Of a stretch of 64,000 nt of DNA, positions 18,726 through 28,641 are shown piece after piece (the first letter of the stretch is position 1; the number at the start of each line of letters is the position of its first letter). Source of the DNA: Asparagopsis taxiformis (taxonomy: Eukaryota > Rhodophyta > Florideophyceae > Bonnemaisoniales > Bonnemaisoniaceae); assembly GCA_030407315.1 (NCBI GenBank), contig JALQPE010000165.1, positions 1-64,000 on the forward strand, written 5' to 3'. The notes below the pieces were generated by a model, which was not told the origin of the DNA, did not search any database, and was given only the letters and a program-made list of their open reading frames with translations. Position numbers and translations under genes: made by a program.

Positions 18726-21331
18726 TCTACTGGTTGCACTAGGCCTGAAAGTGTTTCTGGATAGGGCCGAATAACGACCTGGGCAGCACGCACTGCGTAA
18801 GATGATCTGTGTGATGCAGACTGCAAGGATTTCTATGGTGATTCTGGCTGGGGAATGTGGTAAGCTTGATTGTTGCGTGGCTTTGTATCTCCTTGCCTGC
18901 CATTTTGCTTGGATATTTACACGAGCGATCAAACCGAAGACGCCGACTCGGCACAACTACCAACTCTCCTAGCTTCGAGTCAGCGCCATCTAATTGCAAC
19001 TTGTGACACTCAAGACGAATACGTTGTGCTGATCTCTGCAATGAAAATTGAGTTAGTGCTGCAGTTCTTTTGGTCGATGCCAATATGCAGGGATACTGTT
19101 TACACCTTTTGGGAGTCAAGAAGTTCTCGGATTGCAAATCAAATCAGATCATGGTAGAATATCTGACTTTTCTTCTTCCCTTCACCACATCTGCATCCGG
19201 AGCTGAGCCAAGCTGAGCTGGAGGGAACCCGGCCGCTGACCCCTGTCATTCTCATAAAAATCTTTAATGCAATACTATTCGTGTATGGTAATGTAAGTGC
19301 TAATGAAAATGTATACAAGTCTAGAATAAACGTTGCAGTGGTTCTTTGTAGCTATCGATACTTGCTAAAATCTGTAGCTTTTGCTTCTCGCATGGACGAG
19401 TTGCAGTCTTTGTGTTTGTTTCATTTCTGCCACAAACGAGAGGCAATCAGGGTCTGTGTTCACATAGAGAATGATTTAATATATGCGCTCATTGCCGTCG
19501 TAGATACTTTTAACAATGGCCAGTACGTTTCTCTCGGCCGCCGCCGGGTACGGTCGGACTGAAAGATCGGGGAGATGTGTGGAGAGTAGTGTTTGGATAG
19601 AGACGCACGTTGCGATGGATGGAAGGTGATGATTTCATGCTGAAGCGATGGGAGATGGATGGATATGGTTGAATGAAATCTAGTATTCCGAAGGAGGCCT
19701 TTTCTCGAGAAAGAGGCATTATATTCTCACAAAGCATGTAGATACTGGTTTCCAGTTTGGTATGCTATTGTAGCTCAATTCACATCTTATCTACACGTAC
19801 GTATGGAGAGAGATCCAAGTGTGCGTGGCACAAGTCCAACGGTGAAACAACGCAGTATGAAACTACCACAGATAAGGCGGTGTACAAAATCCTCGACTCA
19901 AGGCAGCTCTCAGGCTTTCGTGAGCACCGACTTCGTTCCACCAAGATGTTGCGGAAATATGTGCTGGTCTAACTTGATACGACCATTGGACAGTTTTGCT
20001 CTCTAAGCAATGAGCGAAAAATCAATGATTGCGCGTGTCCTCGGTACGGTCTTGTAATGTTGGCTCAACCAATAACATCTAACGTTGAGTTATCCACCCT
20101 CTGCCGTGTCGCGTCGTAAATTTGCACAGAAAATTTGTTTCAAATCTTTGCTCCAATTATCAGCTCAAATACGGCATTGATCTCCAGCTTCATCTGGACA
20201 GAAACACCGATCGCTCGATGTCTGTCTCAGATAAACCGCAGTCAAACGCCATGCGGAAAGTTTCATCGCTTCCCGTTGCGACTGAATCTGCAAACGCCAC
20301 ACAAAAATTTGCCCTTTCCGCGTCCGGAACGAACGCCGACTACATGTCGTCAGGTTCCTGATCGACTGGATCGATGGAGCTTGCTCTGCAGGAGAGCAGG
20401 ACAGGCGGTTTGTTATGCCTGGACAATTTCCATACCGATCTCCCTTCTTGAGTGCAAAATTACGAGTCTAGAAATTGACCTGCATCGGCTGCTGTATCAC
20501 ATCTGTGCTAAGGATTGATGATACCCGTACCGCTGAGAAATTGCAGCTCTGGTAACGTGGGGATGATGTGCTGAACACGCAGAACGCTGATCCATAACGG
20601 GACTGCTTCATAGGCATAGTACGGAATGTATTGAGACAGCCCAAGCGAACTCAGGAGGGAGCACCAGGGCAGTGCGCGGTGACTCAGCAGATACCAGTGG
20701 TGAGTGGTCTAAATGGGGCTACACACGAGTTTGTCAATGAACAGTCTAGTTTAGTTTGGAAATGTGTCGGATGGATGGTATGTTGTAAATGTCGACAAAT
20801 TTGAGGAAGCGATAGAAGCAATCAGCACCGTGTAGTTGCATCAAGGCTTTAGTGGCCATTGCTAGAGAACTTTCTCCAATGCCCTTATTGCAGGATGGGC
20901 AGAAAACCCAGCCGGCTTCGAGATTGAAGAATTCATTGCGCAGATTGAATGAATGCAATTGACGGAGAATGCAGAAGTATACAATGGTATCGTTTTGCAG
21001 GGTGACGTAGGGGAAACATGTTGGGCTTGTTGGAAATGCTGAGAGCGATGATGAGATCCAGTCGTTTCCGTCGTAGATGGCAGTGCTTATTTTCTGCACG
21101 GCTAGCTTGTCTGCTGGGCGACTGGGCGGTATTGGCGTACGATGAAGCGGGACTGGTGGTGTTTAAATGACATTTTTTGTTTGAAGATGGATGTATGTGT
21201 GCGACTAGAATGTAGTAAGAGCATGAAAATGTTTATGTTTGATGGGCGTCGCATGTTGGGGGACTTTATGTCGTGTGGGGCAATAATGTCTCAGGTATTT
21301 GAAGCAGACAGCAATCGCTTGAGCGCATATA
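18711..21331. other. 2.6-kb unique spacer of the inverted repeat
   Basis: This is single-copy within the window and flanked by the inverted arms. It contains only short ORFs; the most protein-like is on the minus strand at 20746-21099. No known domain, RNA gene or repeat is seen. It may be captured host DNA or degraded cargo. Confidence 0.5.
20746..21099 (-). CDS. Hypothetical 117-residue ORF in the spacer
   Basis: This ORF has balanced composition. A short C-P-S-C motif precedes a helical region rich in Ala, Leu and Phe (about residues 66-105). That resembles a piece of a real protein more than the other ORFs nearby do. No start context, signal peptide or known domain supports it, so it could be a gene fragment carried by the element or chance. 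Confidence 0.3.
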   Translation of the reverse strand: MQKISTAIYDGNDWISSSLSAFPTSPTCFPYVTLQNDTIVYFCILRQLHSFNLRNEFFNLEAGWVFCPSCNKGIGESSLAMATKALMQLHGADCFYRFLKFVDIYNIPSIRHISKLN

Positions 21332-23506
21332 GACGTCCGGTGAATGACCAGCGCAATTGCATTGCTGGCGAGCCCAGAAATTCTAAAATTTCAGTCAGGA
21401 AAAAAATGCAAAAATACATCGATTTGGGCGGTCGAAAGTGCCGTACGGCACACCCCCATCTCAAAAACATGTTCACATGTGCATGTTTTTGAGAATAGCC
21501 CAAAAAATAAAGCAATTCAGGACGTCCGCCGGACATAGGCTTGATTCTAATTTGGCCACAACGGCCCCAGAGCTACCAAGCGCCCCGAGCGGCCCCTCCC
21601 CGCTCACTTACCCACTCACGCCCATCTTGCAGAAACGTTCCTGCTGGCCTCATCCATGCCTTCACATCCACATCATAATCCTCTGCTGAGCTGTTCACCT
21701 TGGACGCTCACTGGAAGTACTCGTCTTCGACGTCCGCCAATGCAGGACAACACCATGAATACTAAACCCACCGTGGATCTCAGTCATCAACGGTGGGCGT
21801 CCTATAAATGACTGCTATAGAACCATTGCCCCAAGCCCTCCAGTTTGGACGCTCAGCCAACAGCGATTGCTGTTCTACCTCCTTGGTCGTTCTCCGATGC
21901 ATGTAAATGCGCCAAAGTACGACCGATGGGGCAGTCCAAACTTTTTGTACCAGTGCACGCCTAGGGATACCACAAGGTTCGTCATACACACACAAAGACA
22001 CAAACACACAAACAACCACGCACTGCAGCACCCAACTTTCGCATGCGTCAGTGATGTGCTGCTGCAGTGTGTATGCGCTGTGCGGTAGCAAGATTTCCAT
22101 GCTTGCAGCCATTCACATCCAGACATCCAGCCGCCGACCAGGGAAGCCGTTTGCAGCCGATTCCCCCTTGTCTGCATGGCATCTCGGTGCTGTCAACACT
22201 TGCTTAGTTGCTGCGATGCGAGCAAATGTGCAGCACTAGCCTAACTTGAAATGGACGTCCAGTGGAAGTCCGGCTCGGTTACATTGCTGGTCAGCCCTGA
22301 AATTCTAAAATGTTGGGCTGAGAAATAGCTGCAAAACTGTATCCATGTGCAATACTCGACCAACCTGAAATGGACGTCCGGTGAATGTCCAGCTCAATTG
22401 CATTGCTGGCGAGCCCAGAAATTCTAAAATTTCAGTCAGAAAAAAATTGCAAAATTATATCGATTTGGGCGGTCGAAAGTGCCGTACGGCACACCCCCAT
22501 CTCAAAAACATGTTCACATGTGCATGTTTTTGAGAATGGCTCAAAATTCAATTCAAATCAAGGTGTCTAATCTGGCCACAACGGCCCCAGAAGAAGCCAT
22601 CCGACGCCCCGAGCGGGGCCATCGCTGGCTTCTGTAAGCACCAACTGTAAGCAAAGCCACATCTCACGAAGGATCGATTCCAGGCTCAGGCTCAATACGC
22701 CAGGGCGAAGTTTTGGTCCTTGTTTCGACATGCTCCCACCCCACTTTCTCACGACAAACAACACTCACACATCACGTTACTCATATTCCGTGCACTTTGT
22801 ATGAGTAGTGAGCCCGCCTGCTTAGTTGCTGTAATGCGTAAATGTGAGCAGCATACGAACAACCCAGAATGGACGTCTGGTGGATGTCCGGCTCAATTGC
22901 ACTGCTGGCCAGCCCAGAAATTCTAAAATTTCGGGCAGAAAAAAATTGTGAAAAATCATCGATTTGGGCGGGTCGATTGTGCCGTACGGCAGACCCCCAT
23001 CTCAAAAACATGTTCACATGTGCATGTTTTTGAGAATAGCCCAAATTTCAATTCAAATCAAGGTGTCTAATTTGGCCACAACGGCCCCAGGAACCGGCTG
23101 CCGCCCCGACCGGGGTCATCACTGGCTTCTGTAAGCACCAACTGTAAGCCAAAATCGCGTCTTACGAAGGGTCGATTTCCGGCTCAACACGTCAGGGACA
23201 GGTCTTGGTCCTTGTTTCATCATGGTCCCGCCCTACTCTCTCACGATCAACCTGAAATGGACGTCCGGTGGATGTCCAGCTCGATTGCATTGCTGGCCAG
23301 CTCAGAAATTCTAAAATTTCCGAAAAATCAATTTGGTAGCTCAGCATCTCCTGTGCAGAAAACTCTCGCACTCATTTCTGATATACGTTTTGACGTGTTT
23401 TTTACTTTTAAGCATCAGGAAAGGCGTTACGGAAAATTGGGACTACGCCACTTGTGAGCCGCGTCGTCTGAAACAGCGAGTAGTGTTTGTTGTATAGTTG
23501 TGGAGT
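21332..23506 (-). repeat. Right arm of the 2.17-kb inverted repeat
   Basis: This is the reverse complement of 16545-18710. Differences noticed are single bases, for example near 21869 against 18174, and near 23290-23340 against the corresponding left-arm bases. The near-identity means either recent origin, gene conversion between arms, or an assembly duplication. Boundaries fade on the outer side around ACTATACAACAAAC and are sharp on the inner side at GGACGTC. Confidence 0.9.
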
Positions 23507-24640
23507 ATGCGTCTGGTGGTTTGTAAAGCTTGCAGAACGGGATAGGGATGTGGGTGGCTCCATTTTATGAATACATGAATACAAATATTCAGGGTTGACG
23601 AAGCGGAAAGGCATACGCTCATACATGTATGAGTTTGCATAGTGAAGAAAATATTTACATCGAAATTTACATGGAAGAGATGGAGGTTTTAAGGATGAGG
23701 TATGAGAGGAAGAAAATTCTTCTGTGGTATGAGGATGTGTTCTGTGGGGGGTGGATGGAATCTTGGGATGGGATGGTACAGGGGGAAGTGGAAATGTACG
23801 GAGTGCGGGTTTAGATTGGAGTGTGATTCGGAGAGGAGTGCCGACAAGCATATTATGGGGATTGGGGATACGCTGCGGGGTGTTGGGGTAGTGAGGGCGG
23901 AGGAGGTGTTTAGGTGGGACCGTAGGAGGGTGCGGTTGAAGGCCCCGAGAGGAGGGGTTTTTAGGAAAGTGAGGAGAAAGAGGTGGGAAGGGGGTGGCGT
24001 CTGTTCTGGCTGTGGTGAGTGGGGATGTGATGGGGAAGAAGAGGGTTATTGTATTTGGGGAGGGAGGGGAGTGGGAGGATGGGTGCGAAGTGGGGGGTTG
24101 ATATGTGGTTCAGAGCGGGGAGGTTTCTGGGGAGACGGCGGGGGAGCGGGAGCGTGGGCCGGTGGTGGTGTATACGGTACCGAAGATGCGGATGGCGTGG
24201 GGGCATGTAGCAGGTGAGGGAGGGAGGGGTGGAGCAGGTCGAAGAGTAAGCTGCAGGGGAAGTTTGTGTAGAGGGCGAAGGAGAGGGGTTGAAGGTAGAG
24301 GAGAGAGGGTATTGAAGAACAATACGTTGCAAAGGTGATGGGGGAGAGCATGGTCGAGGGGATAGGGGATGTTTTGCCCTATTCTGAGGTAGTATGAGGA
24401 CTGGTTATACGAAATCTGTACGGTAGAGCAGAAAAGTAGGTATGGAATGGAGGTGTGCACCGTGGAAGCGGGGATAGGTAGCTGAAAATGCGTTCTAGAG
24501 TGGTATTGGGGGTGTTTGAGGTACAGTACGGGGGAGGTGAGCACCAAATGGAAGGGGGTGTGAGCGAGAGGATGAAAAAATTAAAGACAAAATTGGAGTC
24601 GACCGACAAGGAAAAATAGAGTGGTCGCCGTGATGGATGC
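23507..24640. other. G-rich right part of the 11.3-kb element
   Basis: The plus strand here is strongly G-rich and C-poor, the opposite of the A/C-rich left part (14.3-16.1 kb). It holds overlapping ORFs on both strands; the plus-strand frame at 23702-24217 contains a zinc-finger-like motif. Confidence 0.5.
23702..24217 (+). CDS. Possible zinc-finger ORF of the 11.3-kb element
   Basis: The 171-codon frame is rich in Gly, Arg and Trp. It contains W-K-C-T-E-C-G-F...H-I-M, a C-X2-C...H arrangement resembling one zinc finger (about residues 31-51), and a second C-X2-C pair near residue 101 (V-C-S-G-C-G-E-W-G-C). The strong G bias of this strand inflates Gly and Arg codons, so the frame may be chance. 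If real it could be the DNA-binding part of an element protein, as it is the only such motif seen in the 11.3 kb. No catalytic residues are recognised. Confidence 0.3.
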   Translation: MRGRKFFCGMRMCSVGGGWNLGMGWYRGKWKCTECGFRLECDSERSADKHIMGIGDTLRGVGVVRAEEVFRWDRRRVRLKAPRGGVFRKVRRKRWEGGGVCSGCGEWGCDGEEEGYCIWGGRGVGGWVRSGGLICGSERGGFWGDGGGAGAWAGGGVYGTEDADGVGACSR

Positions 24641-24875
24641 GGACATCCATGTCGAGCAAGGCGGCAGAAATTTCTGGGGTCGAAATTTTTGAATTTCTGA
24701 ACCGGCGCCCGTCCTAGGTTGACATAGACATGGCGGAAGTCCATCCCGAGGGGGACATCCGTGGTACTAGAAACAATGAATGTCGTCCTAGTAATACTAG
24801 ACGTACTAGACCGCATGGACGTCCGGTTCTAGGCGGACATCCAAAAATACTGGAGAACATGGACGTCCGCCTAGT

Positions 24876-24932
24876 AATACTAGGTGTACTAGAGGTTGTG
24901 GACGTCCGCGTCCATTTCCGAGAACACAGACG
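24876..24932 (-). repeat. Right terminal inverted repeat of the 11.3-kb element
   Basis: The reverse complement begins CGTCTGTGTTCTCGG and includes TGGACGCGGACGTCCA, matching the left end. Copia-1 coding resumes right after it, with a TG duplicate at 24933-24934. Additional GGACGTCC and GGACATCC copies lie within 24640-24870. Confidence 0.8.
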
Positions 24933-27037
24933 TGTGTGTGGTATTCTTTGGCATTGTCTGAGGTGAGCTGTGTGATGCGGTGTGGGGTATTAGTGAGTGT
25001 GTCAGTGATGTGTTGAGATAGGGTGGAGCCTACGTCCGCTTTTGATTTGATGGGTATCAGAGTGAGGAATCTGCTGCCTTCGTCAAGGAAGGTAATGAAG
25101 AAACGATTGCGGGAAAAGGAATTATGAGGCATGGGACCGCAGACATCGGTGTGTAGGTGAGAACCGATAGGGGCAAGGCGTACTTTGCGGCGGAATGGAG
25201 CTGCGTGCATTTTTCCTTGTGCACAGCCAGAGCAGATGAAATCACGAGGGGGTGTGCGGAGCAGTGTTGAAGGCATGTTGGAAACAAGGCCATTTTTAGC
25301 CATGTAGTGAATCTTGTTTGGATGAATGTGGTTCAGTTTAAGATGCCACTTGTGGTAGTCTCTGATGGTGGACGGTAGATCCGCCTTGAGTCTTGGGTGC
25401 GTTCGTGGAGGGATACGAGGTTTTTGAGATTGGGGCTTCTTGGAAATGACCTTTTTGAGAAATGTAATAGGTTGAGAACGTTTCTGTGAGCGCGATTTGC
25501 GAAGGTGCTTGGGAATTATATGCGGCGTTTGAGCTGGTGGCTTGTTTGTAGAGGATAGTTTGATTTGTTTTGATTTTCGTATGGTAGGGAGCGCTCGTGC
25601 GCCATTGGCAAGCGTTTTTTGCCTGTTGTTCCTTCTTAAGCGGCGTAATTGCGACTTGTGTGGGTTAGGATATCGTAGACGATAGAGTCCTTCGCGCGTC
25701 TTGGAAGCAGTGGCTACGATTTGGTCGCTGGGTGGGGGAGGAGATGGTGTTTTAATGAAAGCTGTTTTCCGTTGGAATATGACGTCGTGTGTTTTGGCTA
25801 TTTGGCGCACGGATAGCAGATTATGCTGCAGTGAGGGAGCCACGACGACGTCGTGTGCCGGGAGGGGAGTGTGTTGTAGCGCAGGAATTGACGCTCGTCC
25901 ACCATGTGTTACTTGTGCACGTCTGCCATCTGCGCATATTGTGGAAGACAGTTTCACGGGGATGTCTGTGGAGGGAGAAGTGAGGTGAGTACGATTTGCT
26001 CCGGAATCGAGAATGTAAGTTGTATGTTGACTGGAACTTACGTCGTCGGAGTCAGAGTGTGGAGCAGGAGAATCATATCCTTCGGAGGGGTCAATAGCTT
26101 GGTGACCAATGTTTTGCGGCGGCGTGCGGCGGAATTGTTTGTGGTCAGAAGTATGCGGAAGACGTTCAAGCCGCTTGCGCATTTTGCAGTGGGAAGTATC
26201 ATGGGAGCTCGTACCATGCATGGTGCACCATCTGCCAGAGTGGCCATGTGGCCTTGGTATGTGGTTTTCAGGGTGAAAGGGATGAGGTTTGGGTGTGCGG
26301 CGAGTAGAGCTGCGGCGTTGGTAGTATCGTTGAGGGTTTCGGATGAAGGGAGGAGGAGTAGAATGGTTGGTGGGTTGGTTGGAGATAGAAGAGCATGAGC
26401 GGATGTCATCGTGTTTGAGCATCATGGCAGTGATGTGATGAAGAGAGGGTGGTCGGTCAGGATTCAAATCCATGTGTGCTGACACGGTTTGTAGGAATGT
26501 TGTCCATTCGGAATGACCTTCTAAGGCTTCCAGCATGAAACGAATGGTGGTTTGCTCGTTGGAAATTTCGGGGTAGTTGGATCTGATCATGACTGTCCGC
26601 AGTTCTAGGTGCTGATTGATGAAATTAGAAATGGGGGTAGAATGTGACCAATGTATGGAACGAGCTTTTCGGCGTAGGTTCTCAGGGGAGTTTTCCGGAC
26701 TCACGGTGGTCATTCGGTGATGAATTTTGTTGTATAAAACACTAATAGGTCCGTGAAGTTCCGAGTCGGTGTAGTGTTTCATGATGTCTTGAGATAAAGT
26801 GGATAGTACAAGCAATTGGGCTTGTGTGTGTTTGGTGAAGTGCTCGGTCGCCATAATAGGGTCAGACGGAACAGGTATGTTGTTGGTCAAGTGGTCGTAG
26901 ACACCTTGGGCTCGAGCAAAATGTTCCACCGTTATTTTCCATGGAATGTAATTCCCATTGTTGAGTTCTGGTATTTCCAATTGGTGTTGGATCTGTGGAG
27001 TAGGCGGAACGGGGGTGGAATGTTCATGGTCAGCCAT
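24933..27037 (-). pseudogene. Copia-1 polyprotein, Gag to integrase core
   Basis: The ATG at 27037 opens about 700 codons of uninterrupted frame. It has a copia-type Gag region, a C-T-M-H-G-T-S-S-H-D-T-S-H-C knuckle of the C-X2-H-X4-H-X4-C variety, the protease active site I-L-D-S-G-A-N-R-T-H-L, a basic linker, the GAG-pre-integrase zinc region (W-H-L-K-L-N-H...C-S-G-C-A-Q-G-K) and the first two integrase aspartates (H-T-D-V-C-G-P and T-S-D-N-A-K-E-Y). The frame is cut by the 11.3-kb element right after this second Asp; the rest is at 12167-13643. Confidence 0.92.
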
Positions 27038-27376
27038 GTTGTGAAGTTTGAGTGTTTCTGGAATAGAAGTAGGAAGTCAACAGAAATTGGGGAAATGTCG
27101 CCGGAAAAATGAGGTGGTGGATGAGTAAGTGTGTGTGGGAAACACGTCGAAAATATAGCCGTAAAAGAGGCGTGATATTGAGAGGTGAGGGTCGCCGTGG
27201 ACAGAGGCGAGATTGTGAAATGTAGGTATCGCCGTAAAAGAGGCGTGTGATCGGGCTGGGAATGTCGCCGTAAGAGAGGCGTGGAGCTAGTTGGTGCCGT
27301 AAGAGAGGCACGGGTAGTGTGCAGCCGTGAGATCGGTGATTAGGAAGAATGGGCGGGTGGAGGGAAGCAGATTGTA
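27038..27376 (-). other. Copia-1 leader with GC-rich repeats
   Basis: The leader has four loosely repeated units, seen on the plus strand as CGCCGTAA(A/G)AGAGGCGTG, each able to form a small CGCC/GGCG hairpin. Copia-2 has a comparable set of CCGGCGACGTTAAATCCCGCC-like units in its leader although the families differ. These could be packaging or dimerisation signals. Confidence 0.6.
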
Positions 27377-27394
27377 GCGTCTGGGCTCATAACC
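27377..27394 (-). other. Copia-1 primer-binding site (half initiator tRNA-Met type)
   Basis: On the minus strand the bases right after the LTR read GGTTATGAGCCCAGACGC. The first 12 bases match the complement of the anticodon-loop region of initiator tRNA-Met, as in the Drosophila copia group, where a cleaved 5' half-tRNA primes. Position and match are both good. Confidence 0.8.
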
Positions 27395-27506
27395 TGTGAA
27401 ACAAACGTGGTTGCTTAACCGTTTATTCCTCCCCGAGATCGTCGGCGGAGGTTTATCTATGTGTTGTGATGACTGTAAGTACTGTAAATGTGTAAGTTAT
27501 TCGTCA
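27395..27506 (-). repeat. 5' LTR of copia-1
   Basis: Read on the minus strand this starts TGACGAATAACTTACACA and ends CACA just before the primer-binding site, about 112 bp. The start is close to the copia-2 LTR start (TGACGAATAACTATACACA), and both share TTTACAGTAC. The matching 3' LTR is off the window. Confidence 0.8.
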
Positions 27507-28168
27507 CACCCCGATGGAGGCGTCAACCAACGGGGAGCAATGAACATTCCGCAGTGACAAATATCAAATCTGAAGGACTCTATGGGGTCTGAAAAACACC
27601 GAAGCAATAACACAAATTGAAAACCAGAAAAAGAAATTCCGATATCCTCCAATTAATTTTCATAATAGATGCAGGATCACGGAGGGTCCAGGATCGCTGC
27701 AACTCCCTTTAGTATAGAAATAAGTTCCCGCATCAACCTCGCAGAGGCTGCTCCATCACTTTGGTTAGCATCGCGACCGATCTCTATTTTAGATTTTCGA
27801 ATGAAGTCCTTTACCTGTTCCTTGAGTATTACCACGAAAACAGATAAGGCCGTACTCAATTTTTGTTTGCCATTCAGCTTAACAATTTTTCTATCTGGGA
27901 ACCTCAGTGTGAATTGCAACTAATCATTGCCGTTGAGATTTTTATCACAATCAAAAGGTTTTGAACAACCGAATAACTCTTATGCTAACCTCAACATGTG
28001 CTATGTGCTACGAAACTTTTTCACGCTGTGAACATCTACTAACACAGTACAGTCCATACCATTTAAATGGAATGGGCTGTAGTGCGATGGCAAGGCTATT
28101 GCCCAGACGACTCCTCCAAAAAGAAGCTATCTTATTGGAGAAGGCCTGTCTCCATAATAATGATTTTT
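27507..28168. other. Intergenic region with one weak ORF
   Basis: This is host flank of copia-1. Apart from the minus-strand ORF listed at 27677-27919, nothing is seen. Confidence 0.4.
27677..27919 (-). CDS. Hypothetical 80-residue helical ORF
   Basis: The frame reads as a plausible small soluble protein. After a short strand, two amphipathic helices (around residues 22-42 and 60-75) are rich in Lys, Ile, Leu and Val. It starts with ATG but lacks a signal peptide or known motif. It may be a fragment of a larger gene or chance. Confidence 0.3.
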   Translation of the reverse strand: MQFTLRFPDRKIVKLNGKQKLSTALSVFVVILKEQVKDFIRKSKIEIGRDANQSDGAASARLMRELISILKGVAAILDPP

Positions 28169-28537
28169 CTAATGGCGTCGGCGTGCGCACCACCAGCCTC
28201 GGCGGGAACGATAATATTTGGAACGGCGGCGAAGTCGGCACCTGCTGACGCTACAGAAAGACAAGTATCTGCATTCTCTGGAAGCGGCCTTGAAACCAGA
28301 TCGACCAAAACGACAAACGGCTGGGCACTTGAAGCTGCGATCCAAGGATGGCACATCATCTTCTACATCTTCTTCCATGTCATCATATTCTTCGGCATCT
28401 TCGTGAACTTCTGCTGGTACTTCTGCGTGATCGGTTCCAATATCAGCTTGGAATTCTGCTACGGCTTCCTCCGGGACCTCGGCGGCCAGGACAACAGCCG
28501 ACAGTATAACGAGGATGAAGAAGGCAATAAACTTCAT
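28169..28537 (-). CDS. Secreted cysteine-rich protein A (one six-Cys module)
   Basis: The 122-residue product begins with a clear signal peptide (M-K-F-I-A-F-F-I-L-V-I-L-S-A-V-V-L-A). A strongly acidic region follows (about residues 19-68, many Glu and Asp) ending in L-D-R-S-F-K-C, then a basic module with cysteines spaced C-X3-C-X13-C-X5-C-X4-C-X16-C and the phrase R-E-C-R-Y-L. Protein C has the same L/M-D-R-S-F before its first Cys, which may mark a processing boundary between pro-region and mature domain. This is inferred. A TATA box lies about 100 nt upstream of the ATG. The family is not one I recognise. Small size, secretion and paired cysteines resemble effectors or defence-like peptides, but no activity can be assigned. 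Confidence 0.8.
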   Translation of the reverse strand: MKFIAFFILVILSAVVLAAEVPEEAVAEFQADIGTDHAEVPAEVHEDAEEYDDMEEDVEDDVPSLDRSFKCPAVCRFGRSGFKAASRECRYLSFCSVSRCRLRRRSKYYRSRRGWWCARRRH

Positions 28538-28633
28538 GGCTAAGATATTACTTGCAGGATGTGTTGGTGGATTGAAGTAGTAGTTGTTGGGCTTGACCTG
28601 GAACGAGTAGACTAAACAACGCTTCTCAGGTCA

Positions 28634-28641
28634 CTTATATA
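28634..28641 (-). promoter_or_regulatory. TATA box of secreted protein A gene
   Basis: The minus strand reads TATATAAG about 100 nt before the ATG at 28537. Genes B and C have TATA boxes at nearly the same distance. Confidence 0.65.

Larger units (their letters stand above)
13644..24932. mobile_element. Unclassified 11.3-kb terminal-inverted-repeat (fold-back) element
   Basis: The element sits in the copia-1 integrase. Its ends are imperfect terminal inverted repeats of about 55 bp, the first 34 bp with two mismatches (CGTCTGTGTT..., containing GGACGCGGACGTCCA). Reconstructing the copia frame shows a 2-bp TG direct duplication at 13642-13643 and 24933-24934. Inside, from left to right, are 43-bp and 24-bp tandem repeats, degenerate longer repeats, a 2.17-kb inverted arm, a 2.6-kb spacer, the opposing arm, a G-rich region and a GGACGTCC-rich right end. 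No transposase domain is recognised. It may be non-autonomous, or carry a protein I cannot identify. Confidence 0.8.
12167..27506 (-). mobile_element. Ty1/copia element copia-1, split by two insertions; 3' end off window
   Basis: Copia coding sequence runs on the minus strand from the ATG at 27037. It is interrupted at 24932/13644 by the 11.3-kb inverted-repeat element and at 12166 by the Ty3 element. A primer-binding site and a short LTR lie at 27377-27506. Joining the flanks of the 11.3-kb insert restores an integrase of the same spacing as that in copia-2. The last part of RT, RNase H and the 3' LTR must lie left of the window. A one-base frameshift occurs near 13380. Confidence 0.9.
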
